From contig JAPOOU010000044.1 of NCBI GenBank assembly GCA_026713245.1, forward strand, positions 1-54,405: DNA of 54,405 nucleotides, in the 5' to 3' direction. Both the position numbers and the translations under genes were made by a program. Position 1 is the first letter of the stretch, and each line of letters starts with the position of its first letter. Below the pieces are notes generated by a model. The model worked only from the letters and a program-made list of their open reading frames with translations, made no database searches and was not told where the DNA came from. The stretch is from Chloroflexota bacterium (GTDB taxonomy: Bacteria; Chloroflexota; Anaerolineae; Aggregatilineales; Phototrophicaceae). Positions 25,808 to 33,157 of the stretch are shown in pieces.

Positions 25808-26281
25808 CTACACACTTATGCGCCTGATTCCTTTTTTCAGAGTCAATCCGTTGAAGTTGATGAGTAATCCGGTCTTTATCTTTGCCAGTTTGAGGTATGC
25901 GATCAATTGCGCTTCGTGAATTGATGTAAGTTCCTTAACCGACTTTGGCTCAACCACCCCTTTGCCCTCGACCAACAGATCCACAATCAGATCGCCGACA
26001 ATCTGGTCCTTGTATTTTGCCGCAATCTGCTGTTGCTGCGTGTATCGAATGTTTCGCTTGGTCAGTTCAATACAAAGCGCGTTTTCGTAGATTCGCTCCA
26101 ATAGTCCTGGTCCAAGTTCCTTGTGAACTTCAATGGCAGCGCCAATTACGTCATGTGTCAGCCAGTCCTTCTCGTATGCGCCAAGCTGATGAGTCGTTTT
26201 CCTCGTCGCCCTTTCTCGGTGCTCTCGGTGTCCTCGGTGGTTAGTTTTTTTGTTCTTCGCGTCTTTGTGTTTCGTCCCCAT
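25808..26281 (-). CDS. GxxExxY protein (PD-(D/E)XK nuclease-like), inserted in the men cluster
   Basis: Up to 157 residues. The core starts near YEKDWLTHDVIGAAIEVHKELGPGLLERIYENAL, which contains the defining GxxExxY (GLLERIY). It continues with IVGDLIVDLLVEGKGVVEPKSV, the Asp...Glu-x-Lys layout of the nuclease superfamily, though here the last element is EPKS. The first ~30 residues (TKHKDAKNKKTNHRGHREHRER) are simply the right terminal repeat translated, so the true start may be further in. It lies on the minus strand between menF and menD, bracketed by inverted repeats whose edges coincide with the menF stop and nearly reach the menD start. Biological function unknown. Insertion as a mobile cargo is an inference. 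Confidence 0.8.
   Translation of the reverse strand: MGTKHKDAKNKKTNHRGHREHRERATRKTTHQLGAYEKDWLTHDVIGAAIEVHKELGPGLLERIYENALCIELTKRNIRYTQQQQIAAKYKDQIVGDLIVDLLVEGKGVVEPKSVKELTSIHEAQLIAYLKLAKIKTGLLINFNGLTLKKGIRRISV
26215..26244. repeat. Right terminal inverted repeat of the GxxExxY unit
   Basis: On the minus strand begins CTAACCACCGAGGACACCG and ends AGCACCGAG. The TAA inside it is the stop codon of menF. Just outside it (26245-26275) the minus strand reads CACAAAGACGCGAAGAAC, a second sub-repeat also seen at 14455. Confidence 0.85.
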
Positions 26282-27641
26282 GCGCGTCCAGCATGGGGAG
26301 GAATTTGAGGGCGGTTTCTTCCCACTCGGATTCGGGCTGGCTTTCCGCCACGATGCCGGCGCCGGCGTAAATCCACACGCGGGATTCCTGCGCTACTGCC
26401 GAGCGGATGGCCACGGTGAACTGTCCGTCGAGGTTTGCGTCGATCCAGCCCACCGGCGCGCCGTACCAGCCCCGCGGGATCGGTTCCAGATCGCGGATGA
26501 GACGCATCGCGCGCTCCCTTGGGTCGCCGCCCAGAGCCGGCGTCGGATGCAGGGCTTTCACCAGCGCCAGGATACCGGTTGCCCGCTTGAGCCGCCCGTG
26601 GATCGGCGAATGCAGGTGCTGAATATTCTTCAGCTTGAGCAAGCCAGGCGGCGCGATCTCCAGCGACTCGGTCAATGGCAGCAGGCGATCGCGTATCTTG
26701 TCCACGACAATTCTGTGCTCTTGTCGGTTCTTGTGGCTGCGCAGCAATTCCCGGCCCAAGCGGCTGTCATCGTCACCATCGCTGCCACGGCCGATGCTGC
26801 CCGCCAAAGCCATCGTTTCGATGCGCTTGCCTCGCACACTTGCCAACAATTCGGGAGACGCGCCGTAAAAGGCAAAGCGCGGTCGCGGCTCGAACAAGAA
26901 GCGGTAACAGTCGGCGTAATTCCCGGTCAGATGACTAAGAATCGGCAACATGCGCACGCGCTCTTCAAAGCGCAATTCGGCCGCGCGCGCAAGCACAACC
27001 TTGTTCAATTCACCAGCATGTATGCGCTCGGTCGCCCCGCAGATCATCGCCCCCCACATGTCAAAGCTCATCGGGTACTTGACGCTTTCCAGTCGCGACT
27101 GCTGTGTGACAAGCGGTCGCCCGCTGTCGTTCCGCAATTGCCTGATTTTTTCCCGCAAGGCGACCTGCAAGTCGCTGACCAGCGCTTCGGGATCTTCCTC
27201 GGGAGGAATCTGCGTATTGATAGTCAGCCAGGTTTCGCCGTCGGTGCTGACCAGTTGATAATGGGGCAAGACAAAATGCGCCGGCGCATAAATCGACCAG
27301 GTATTGTCCGGTGTGAAATCGCCCCGAAACGAAAAGCCGCCATAAAGGCGCGGGCCAGTCCAGGGCGGGTCGCCACCGACGATGTGCGCCTTGGCATAAA
27401 GTTCCCGCGCGTCTCGCGCTATCTTGCGGAAACGGTCGCCTCCCCAGGCCATCAACTCGACAGCTGTGCCGGCGCCGGCAAAGGCCAGGCGATTGCTCCG
27501 GTTCTCCCAAAAGTAACGCGGCTGACCTTCCGCAGCCCCCAGGAAACCTAGAAAACTGATCCCGTTGCAAGGCAAGCTGCAACTGAGCAGGCGTCCATAA
27601 CGCCGGTGGAGCGGGGCCGCGCGAAACGCTGCCGATGCCAT
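26241..27641 (-). CDS. menF: Isochorismate synthase
   Basis: 466 residues of the chorismate-utilising fold. It converts chorismate to isochorismate at the head of the menaquinone pathway. Visible conserved parts are HAGELNKVVLARAAELRF, the substrate loop ETMALAGSIGRG, HRIVVDKIRDRL, LHSPIHGRL, LHPTPALGGDPRE and IYAGAGIVAESQPESEWEET, matching MenF/EntC/DhbC rather than anthranilate synthase. AGGAGTATCGC precedes ATG 27641. The final ~10 residues (ETQRREEQKN) and the stop codon come from repeat sequence, showing that the insertion changed the C-terminus. With no siderophore genes nearby, MenF is preferred to EntC. Confidence 0.94.
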   Translation of the reverse strand: MASAAFRAAPLHRRYGRLLSCSLPCNGISFLGFLGAAEGQPRYFWENRSNRLAFAGAGTAVELMAWGGDRFRKIARDARELYAKAHIVGGDPPWTGPRLYGGFSFRGDFTPDNTWSIYAPAHFVLPHYQLVSTDGETWLTINTQIPPEEDPEALVSDLQVALREKIRQLRNDSGRPLVTQQSRLESVKYPMSFDMWGAMICGATERIHAGELNKVVLARAAELRFEERVRMLPILSHLTGNYADCYRFLFEPRPRFAFYGASPELLASVRGKRIETMALAGSIGRGSDGDDDSRLGRELLRSHKNRQEHRIVVDKIRDRLLPLTESLEIAPPGLLKLKNIQHLHSPIHGRLKRATGILALVKALHPTPALGGDPRERAMRLIRDLEPIPRGWYGAPVGWIDANLDGQFTVAIRSAVAQESRVWIYAGAGIVAESQPESEWEETALKFLPMLDAHGDETQRREEQKN

Positions 27642-27735
27642 GCGATACTCCTGTTTATGTAAACCGAGACGCTCGTGCGACGAGAAACCCCGCTATTTTG
27701 CGTGAGCGCGGCATTCCCGGGATCCCTTACGCCGG

Positions 27736-28338
27736 TCACGCGTCCAGCGGCTGGTAGCCGACGCTCTTCAGCAGCAGCGGCAACAAGGCATCCATGATTT
27801 CGGCCTTGCTCGGCTCGCCGGTGTACACCCACTGAATCACGACGCCGTAAATGGCGCCCATCCAGGCATGCGCCACAATTCCCGTATCGACGGGCGCAAT
27901 GGAACCATCAGCGACCGCTTCGTCGAGATAGATCTTAATGAGCAGGGCGAAGCGATCATTGACTTCCATGCGCTTGCGTTCGAATACCGTGCCCAGCCCC
28001 ACCGCTTGAACGAGCAGCAGCTTGGCCGGGCGGCGATATTTGCCAAAGGTCTCAAGCACTGCTTCGAGGGCAACCTGAACGCGGCGGATGCCTTGTGATT
28101 CGCGCGCGATCGCTTCGTTGGCGCGGCGCTCGATCAAGTCGGCGAACTGATCAACAAGCGCGATGAAGAGTTTCTCTTTGTTCGGGAAATGAAAATAGAT
28201 CGAGCCCTTGCTAATGCCCCCTTCGGCGACGATCTCGTCCAGCTTGGTATCGTGGAAACCCTTGGCGCTGAAGATATTCATCGCGGCATCGAGGATGCGC
28301 TCGCGGGTGGAAGGGCTGTCGCTGTTGGGCTCGCTCAT
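27736..28338 (-). CDS. TetR-family transcriptional regulator
   Basis: A 200-residue regulator. The N-terminal helix-turn-helix (about 12-57) reads RERILDAAMNIFSAKGFHDT then ISKGSIYFHFPNKEKLFIAL, typical TetR. The C-terminal ligand domain is not diagnostic. A palindrome, TACTGACTGGTCAGTA, lies 13 bases upstream of the ATG and overlaps the likely transcription start, so the protein probably represses itself. menF starts 94 bases after its stop on the same strand, so the men genes could be read from the same promoter. No second copy of the operator is visible there. The inducing ligand is unknown. Confidence 0.92.
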   Translation of the reverse strand: MSEPNSDSPSTRERILDAAMNIFSAKGFHDTKLDEIVAEGGISKGSIYFHFPNKEKLFIALVDQFADLIERRANEAIARESQGIRRVQVALEAVLETFGKYRRPAKLLLVQAVGLGTVFERKRMEVNDRFALLIKIYLDEAVADGSIAPVDTGIVAHAWMGAIYGVVIQWVYTGEPSKAEIMDALLPLLLKSVGYQPLDA

Positions 28339-28350
28339 GCCGCCTCACAA

Positions 28351-28377
28351 TACTGACTGGTCAGTACTGTAATTATA
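28351..28377 (-). promoter_or_regulatory. TetR promoter and operator
   Basis: Minus strand: TATAAT at 28377-28372, then a palindrome of arms TACTGAC and GTCAGTA around TG at 28366-28351, covering the predicted start of transcription. This is the layout of an autoregulated TetR gene. The -35 is weak (CTTCCA, 17-base spacer). Confidence 0.7.
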
Positions 28378-28456
28378 GCACATTTCTGGAAAGGTGGAAG
28401 TTTTTCCGCCAGGCCAATCCAAGTTAGTTATGCAAAACGCGCTGAAAGGTCGCGCT

Positions 28457-28482
28457 GTAGGGGCGACAATCCATGTCGCCCG
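28457..28482. repeat. GTAGGGGCGAC palindrome
   Basis: Perfect arms GTAGGGGCGAC and GTCGCCCG around AATCCAT, between the TetR gene and a small membrane protein gene. Confidence 0.85.
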
Positions 28483-28557
28483 AAATCTTTACATTGCAAA
28501 GTGGGCGACTAAACGGGCTCTGTTAGGCGAAGAGGCAATGGAAAATGGCGTCAGCCG

Positions 28558-28995
28558 CTAGTCGGCAGCTGGTCTCCCCGTCAGCCCGCCTGCCAGAACA
28601 CCCGCTCCAACGGCCAAGCTGGCGGTTCTGTCGAAGAAAGACTTGACGATGGTGGCGACAATATCGTCCCCTTCCGCTGGGCTGACATCTATCGCGCCCT
28701 GGATAATGGAAAGGATCACAAAGGTGATGATGGCGACGATGATCGCCGAGATAGCTGAGCCGAACAGTTTGGCGGGCATCAAGTGCTCGGCAGGCGCGTT
28801 GGCGGCGATCTGTATGGCAATATGCCTGCCCAGGTTCAATGACGAGGCATAGATAGCGCCCATCACTAAACCGAAGATTAAATCGCCGCGCGTCAGCAAT
28901 CCAATGATGATGAAGACGACGATTCCAGCAACTGTGACAATGCCGTGTCGGTTGTCTTTCAAGTCTTGATGGGGATCTTTTGGCTTTTCACTCAT
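28558..28995 (-). CDS. Small membrane protein, unknown family
   Basis: 145 residues with a charged cytosolic N-terminus (MSEKPKDPHQDLKDNRHG), two close membrane segments at about 19-36 and 38-55 (TVAGIVVFIIIGLL and LIFGLVMGAIYASSL), a third at about 80-100 (AISAIIVAIITFVILSIIQG) and a glycine-rich fourth near the end (SLAVGAGVLAGGLTG). TTAGGAGAACCATC before ATG 28995 is a strong ribosome-binding site, so expression is likely. I recognise no family. Alone on its strand between the TetR gene and the deaminase gene. Confidence 0.75.
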   Translation of the reverse strand: MSEKPKDPHQDLKDNRHGIVTVAGIVVFIIIGLLTRGDLIFGLVMGAIYASSLNLGRHIAIQIAANAPAEHLMPAKLFGSAISAIIVAIITFVILSIIQGAIDVSPAEGDDIVATIVKSFFDRTASLAVGAGVLAGGLTGRPAAD

Positions 28996-29156
28996 GATGG
29001 TTCTCCTAAGAAGCGTCCAGTAGAATTCTGCAATTTATCCCTTTGTCTATGGCAGTATAAACTGCTCAATGCAATGTAACAACCGGCGGGCTAAAATCGT
29101 CACTTCAAGCGGATTGCGCCTGAGTTGGCGGCCCCGTCAAATTAAGGGAGGCAGGA

Positions 29157-29543
29157 ATGGACCCATACATGCAAATGGCAATCGAAGAAGCGCAGGCCAC
29201 CAAAGCCGAGGGCGGCAGCCCTTTTGGCGCGGTGCTCGTGCGCGGCGACGAGGTCTTGGGGCGCGGGCGCAACCTTATGATCCAGAATAACGATCCGCTC
29301 AGTCACGGCGAGATGGAAGCGATCAAGGCGGCCGGCTTGCAAGAGAGTTATGCCGATACCGTCCTCTACACCACGGCCTTCCCATGCCTGATGTGCGCCG
29401 GCGCCATCGTGCGCTACCAAATTCCCAAGGTCATCATCGGCGCCAGTTGGGAACATAACGCGCCCTCGCGCGATTTCATGGAATCGCACGGCATTCAGTT
29501 GCTCGAGTGGCGGCTGGAGCAATGCTATCAGCTGGTGGAATAA
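29157..29543 (+). CDS. Cytosine-deaminase-like nucleoside/nucleobase deaminase
   Basis: A 128-residue zinc deaminase. The active site reads HGE (His50, Glu52) and PCLMC (Cys77, Cys80), the H[G/A]E...PCxxC pattern of the cytidine/deoxycytidylate deaminase superfamily. HGE together with LYTTAFPCLMCAGAIVRY and the GASWEHNAPSRDFM tail resembles the small yeast-type cytosine deaminase (Fcy1) more than TadA, which normally has HAE. Expected role is base salvage, cytosine to uracil. The ribosome-binding site is AGGGAGGCAGGA. A truncated second copy lies at 31197. The link to the BMP nucleoside-type importers is only by theme. Confidence 0.88.
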   Translation: MDPYMQMAIEEAQATKAEGGSPFGAVLVRGDEVLGRGRNLMIQNNDPLSHGEMEAIKAAGLQESYADTVLYTTAFPCLMCAGAIVRYQIPKVIIGASWEHNAPSRDFMESHGIQLLEWRLEQCYQLVE

Positions 29544-29611
29544 TGGCGACTCTGCCGCTTGGAATGGCCGCGCTCAATCATCAAGCATCTGCGGATGCGC
29601 GGTCTTGCTGA

Positions 29612-30616
29612 TTAGGCAAAACGCGGCGGCCGCAAGCGGCTGAATACCCAGGCGGCAGCCAGGTAGATCCAATACATGATAAAGAGCACCAAATACTCGA
29701 TGAGCGGGATGCGCAGTATCTCGTTCGCTTGATAAGGCTCGCGCATTACAAGATAGACGTAGAGCGCGATTAGCAGAAACGAGCTGTAGAATGCCTGCCT
29801 GACCCAGGGTTTAAGCCCTAGGCCATGCATCTGCGTGACCAGGAAAATCGCCGCGAAACCGAAAAAGAACATCGGCCATATATTGCTTGACTGGTTCAGC
29901 GCGACTTGAAAAGCGTGGGGCAATACCAGAATCTCCAGCAAGAACATCCAACGTTTGTTCAAGTGAACACGCATGAACATCAATGAACCTTGCGCCATTA
30001 CCAGCACGACATGAATGAAGCCGATCAAATGTCCCCAGGTCGGCACCATCGGATGAAACCAAAAAGTATAAATGACGGCGAAGCTGAAGAAATAACCGTG
30101 GTATTTGCGCAGCCCGTCGGTGAATGCCTTGCGGAACTTGACCTTCTTGCCGAAGAACAAACCGCGGCGCTGGTTTTCCATACCTAGAACCACTATCAGC
30201 ATCAGCGCAACCGCGAATTGCGCTGTCCAGCTGGGCAGGTCCTGGGCAATGGCGTCGTAAAAGAACATGGTCTGCAAGTAATGCAGCGCGATAAATACCA
30301 GGTTGATGCCCAGCGCCCACAGGTTCACCGGACGCAGCGTATGGCTATAATCGCGCTTGCTGTAGCGATTCTGGGCATAGGCGATCGTGCCCCAAATCAG
30401 CAGCTGATGGACGGCGAATCCTAGCCAGGCGGTGAGTTGACCCCAGGCTGTCTGCTCCGCCAACTGCCATTCATAAACGAGCGGATCTTCCGGATGCGGA
30501 ATGATCTCGAATTGGCTGAGAACACCACCCATCGCCACGATGGCTGCGCAAAGCAGCGCCGAAAAGACGATGCTCCAGTTGACCGCGTGCTTGGCGTCGA
30601 TGCGGTAAAGCGCCAT
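29612..30616 (-). CDS. Polytopic membrane protein, unknown family
   Basis: About 334 residues with eight or nine hydrophobic segments (for example VFSALLCAAIVAMGGVL, LWALGINLVFIALHYLQTMF, FGFAAIFLVTQMHGLGL and YLVLFIMYWIYLAAAWVF). His-rich loops (FWFHPMVPTWGHLIGFIHVV) could bind metal or heme, but this is a guess. The frame is open to ATG 30655, but that ATG is part of a TATAAT box, so the true start is ATG 30616 (CAAGG just upstream) or ATG 30625. It stands alone, convergent with the deaminase gene. I do not recognise the family. Confidence 0.75.
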   Translation of the reverse strand: MALYRIDAKHAVNWSIVFSALLCAAIVAMGGVLSQFEIIPHPEDPLVYEWQLAEQTAWGQLTAWLGFAVHQLLIWGTIAYAQNRYSKRDYSHTLRPVNLWALGINLVFIALHYLQTMFFYDAIAQDLPSWTAQFAVALMLIVVLGMENQRRGLFFGKKVKFRKAFTDGLRKYHGYFFSFAVIYTFWFHPMVPTWGHLIGFIHVVLVMAQGSLMFMRVHLNKRWMFLLEILVLPHAFQVALNQSSNIWPMFFFGFAAIFLVTQMHGLGLKPWVRQAFYSSFLLIALYVYLVMREPYQANEILRIPLIEYLVLFIMYWIYLAAAWVFSRLRPPRFA

Positions 30617-30653
30617 GCCTTGCATCCTGTATTTTCTTGACACTGACAGTCGC

Positions 30654-30659
30654 ATTATA
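30654..30659 (-). promoter_or_regulatory. -10 element of the polytopic membrane protein gene
   Basis: TATAAT on the minus strand (30659-30654) in the context CCGCTATAATGCG. The start of transcription would be near 30647, 20 to 30 bases before the two candidate ATGs. Confidence 0.5.
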
Positions 30660-30731
30660 GCGGAATCTGCCGCAACCTAGAAATAGCGGCATGGCGCGGT
30701 CGGGGCAAGGTCACTGGGTCTGGAAACGGTT

Positions 30732-30753
30732 GGGTCGACTCGGTGACTCGCCC
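30732..30753. repeat. Degenerate palindrome of the GTAGGGGCGAC type
   Basis: GGGTCGACTCGGTGACTCGCCC. The inverted arms are recognisable but diverged. It lies upstream of the polytopic membrane protein gene and near the 3' end of the small gene at 30783. Confidence 0.45.
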
Positions 30754-30782
30754 AATCACTCGTGTTTAGCGGCCCTCGGTGC

Positions 30783-30986
30783 TTAAGAACAGTCTGATGC
30801 GTCTGCTCTGCCCATACGGGCAGAAGCGAACTCCCAAACGCCGCTTAGCGCGATGCCGATGGCCATGCCGACTCCCATATTTCCCAAAGCCGCGCCAACG
30901 CCAGCGCCGATGGCGATACCCAGCCCAATCTTTGCGGCTCGGTCACGCAGGCTGCGCTTACGCTTTTCTTTGCCTTGGCTTTCCAT
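30783..30986 (-). CDS. Small glycine-zipper membrane protein
   Basis: 67 residues: a basic N-terminus (MESQGKEKRKRSLRDRAAK), then a glycine-rich hydrophobic stretch of about 30 residues (IGLGIAIGAGVGAALGNMGV and onward) with GxxxG spacing typical of packed membrane helices, then a polar tail. AAAGGG lies 7 bases before ATG 30986. No family recognised. Glycine-zipper proteins often act in membrane stress or form channels, but that is not shown here. Confidence 0.6.
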   Translation of the reverse strand: MESQGKEKRKRSLRDRAAKIGLGIAIGAGVGAALGNMGVGMAIGIALSGVWEFASARMGRADASDCS

Positions 30987-31196
30987 TTCAGACCCTTTTG
31001 TTATGGATTGTGCGGTTACATGAATCTTACTGCACGACCTAAGGCTGATGACTCCCTAAAAATTAGGGGGTTTGCGAGCCGGTCTCCGGCAACATGAATT
31101 GGCGTAGCATACGCCACTTCGTATCCAGAGCCGCTCGGCGCGTAACCGGCGAAAAGGTCTGCCGCACTCACGCAAAATCATGAGCCTTCTCGTCGC

Positions 31197-31499
31197 ATGA
31201 ACTGCGAGGCCTTGGGGCGTGGGCGCAACCTTATGATCCAGAATAACGATCCGCTCCGTCACGGCGAGATGGAAGCGATCAAGGCGGTCGGCTTGCAAGA
31301 GAGTTGTGCCGATACCGTCCTCTATACCACGGCATTCCCTTGCCTGATGTGCGCCGGCGCCATCGTGCGCTACCAGATTCCCAGGGTCATCATCGGCGCC
31401 AGTTGGGAACATAACGCGCCCTCGCGCGATTTCATGGAATCGCGCGGCATTCAGTTGCTCGAGTGGCGGCTGGAGCAATGCTATCAGTTGGTGGAGTAG
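31197..31499 (+). pseudogene. 5'-truncated duplicate of the cytosine-deaminase-like gene
   Basis: From about 31207 to the stop, the DNA matches 29253-29543 with 13 differences in roughly 290 bases (about 95% identity by eye). The first ~33 codons of the complete gene, which include the first strand of the fold (PFGAVLVRG), are missing and replaced by unrelated sequence. The frame remains open, and HGE and PCLMC are intact. Five substitutions change residues (Ser to Arg, Ala to Val, Tyr to Cys, Lys to Arg, His to Arg). A folded enzyme is unlikely without the N-terminal strand, so I call it a decaying fragment. Confidence 0.85.
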
Positions 31500-31543
31500 G
31501 CTCGCGCCCGCAGGGCTGTACGGTTTAGGGAGTCAGTCGCTGT

Positions 31544-32149
31544 TCAATCTTCCAGCATGAGGTCGGCATAGGCATGTCGAAACGCCAACTCCGTATTCAA
31601 GGCCAGCGCGTCGTTGAATTTGTTCCAGGCTGAACAAAGCGCGAAGCGCATGGTCATGTCAATAATTTGACGATCGTCGAAATGCTTCCGCAGCTCGGCG
31701 AACAATTCGTCGGAGATCTTCTGCGGCTCGCGCGTTATCTGCTCGGCATAACGAATCACCAGCCATTCTTGCTCCGACCACAGGTCGCGCGATTCGGTCC
31801 AGGCGCCTAGCTGGATATGCCGACACTGCTCGCGGCTTAATCCCGATGCCTGCGCCAGCGGCGCATGATGCTGCAAACAATAGTCGCAGGCATTGACGCG
31901 CGAGCAGATCAAGACACCCAGTTCCGTCAGCTTTCGCTCCACCGATGGCGAGGTCGCAAAGGCTTCATAAACGTCGATCAGCGCCTGCAAGAGCGCCGGA
32001 TGATGCGCCAGCGCGCGAATCTGATTGCCGAAGAGCGTGGGTCCCGGCAATTGCCCGTCCTGCAGCGCGCTGTCGGCACGGTCATAAATCGCCGCCAGTT
32101 CGGCTGGGGCATCATCACTTTCGATCTGTCGAACGCGATCTGTATTCAT
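31544..32149 (-). CDS. Carboxymuconolactone-decarboxylase/AhpD-family protein
   Basis: A 201-residue all-helical protein of the AhpD-like family. The redox motif is NACDYCLQHH, with Cys88 and Cys91 and a following His95 (CxxCxxxH) that relays protons in AhpD peroxidases. The C-terminal half (LGAWTESRDLWSEQEWLVIRYAEQ) matches the usual family ending. Members are alkylhydroperoxidases or uncharacterised. It starts 11 bases after the asparaginase-type gene and so is last in the sugar-catabolic operon, where it may protect against oxidants or act on a substrate. Function beyond the family is unknown. Confidence 0.88.
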   Translation of the reverse strand: MNTDRVRQIESDDAPAELAAIYDRADSALQDGQLPGPTLFGNQIRALAHHPALLQALIDVYEAFATSPSVERKLTELGVLICSRVNACDYCLQHHAPLAQASGLSREQCRHIQLGAWTESRDLWSEQEWLVIRYAEQITREPQKISDELFAELRKHFDDRQIIDMTMRFALCSAWNKFNDALALNTELAFRHAYADLMLED

Positions 32150-32160
32150 TGCAAGCCAAT

Positions 32161-33117
32161 CTACCGGCGCGCCTCACCGGCCCAACGAGCGGGAATCTCT
32201 ACAAATTCGCGTTCTTTCTCTCGAAACGCGTCCATTTTGCCATGCTGGTAAACGTAAGTCGAGCCAGCGCGGGTGGTAAGACCAACGTGATTGCCCGCTC
32301 TGTCAAGCGTGATCAGATTCATGCCGCCGATGTAATCGCCATCCAAATCGCGCAGATCACGCATCGCCTTTTGTCCCGCTTCGCCTATAGACAGGCCCGC
32401 GCGCAGGTAAGAAACCAGCCCGTACGCGGTACAAGCGCGGATGGCCATTTCGCCCATGCCGGTGCAGGCGCAAGCGCCGTGACGATTGTCGGCATAGTTG
32501 CCGGCGCCGATGATCGGCGAATCGCCGACGCGCCCGGGGTATTTCCAGGCCCAGCCACTGGTGCTGACTCCGGAACATATGTCGCCGTTGCCGTCAATCG
32601 CGATGAAGTTAACCGTGCCCGTGACGCGCTCCGGATCAGTCGCCAGCGCCACCGCATCGAGTAAAGGACTGTCGGCGTCCATGTCATCAAGGTCCAGGAG
32701 CGCGCTATTTGCGATCAATCGCTGGCGCCAGAGCGCCTTGACTTCTTCGCTGAGCATGGACGTCCATTGTTCGGCGCCGATCTCCCGGGCGAATCGCTCG
32801 GCGCCTTCACCCGCCAGCATCACATGCGGTAGCTTGCGATCCATCACTTGCCGCGCGACCGAAATCGCATAGGGGAAGCCGCGCATGATAGCGACCGCGC
32901 CGGAATTGAGCGTTCTGCCATCCATGATGCTCGCGTCCAGCTCCAATTGACCGAGAATATTGGGATAGCCGTTGTAACCGACGGAGCGCTCGGCGGGGTC
33001 CGCTTCGACGAGGCGGATGCCGGCCTCAACCGCGTCAACCGCGCTGCCCCCATTCTTGAGGGCGCGCATGGCGGCGTCCATGCCGACAGCGCCGTTTGCG
33101 CTGGCGATGATTAACAT
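32161..33117 (-). CDS. Glycosylasparaginase-type N-terminal nucleophile hydrolase
   Basis: A 318-residue protein of the asparaginase type 2 family. These proenzymes cut themselves to expose a Thr nucleophile. Here the site is GTVNFIAIDGNGDI (Thr about residue 172), followed by the substrate loop GRVGDSPIIGAGNYADN and TGMGE. The N-terminal ANGAVGMDAAMRALKNGGSAVDAV matches the N4-(beta-N-acetylglucosaminyl)-L-asparaginase branch. The reaction would release Asp and the amino-sugar from glycan-linked asparagine. L-asparaginase or isoaspartyl peptidase activity is also possible. The start is ATG 33117, since the open frame to 33171 would overlap the GH116 gene. It lies 40 bases after GH116 in the same operon, which suggests use of host or algal glycopeptides. 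Confidence 0.9.
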   Translation of the reverse strand: MLIIASANGAVGMDAAMRALKNGGSAVDAVEAGIRLVEADPAERSVGYNGYPNILGQLELDASIMDGRTLNSGAVAIMRGFPYAISVARQVMDRKLPHVMLAGEGAERFAREIGAEQWTSMLSEEVKALWRQRLIANSALLDLDDMDADSPLLDAVALATDPERVTGTVNFIAIDGNGDICSGVSTSGWAWKYPGRVGDSPIIGAGNYADNRHGACACTGMGEMAIRACTAYGLVSYLRAGLSIGEAGQKAMRDLRDLDGDYIGGMNLITLDRAGNHVGLTTRAGSTYVYQHGKMDAFREKEREFVEIPARWAGEARR

Positions 33118-33157
33118 AAGTGACTTGATTCTCCGACCGTTGAGCCCGATGTCAGAA

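Noticed and set aside
26250..27551. Open frame of 433 codons on the plus strand opposite menF
   Set aside because: Mirror of a clear MenF gene; low-complexity Arg/Gln/Ala composition, no motif and no ribosome-binding site.
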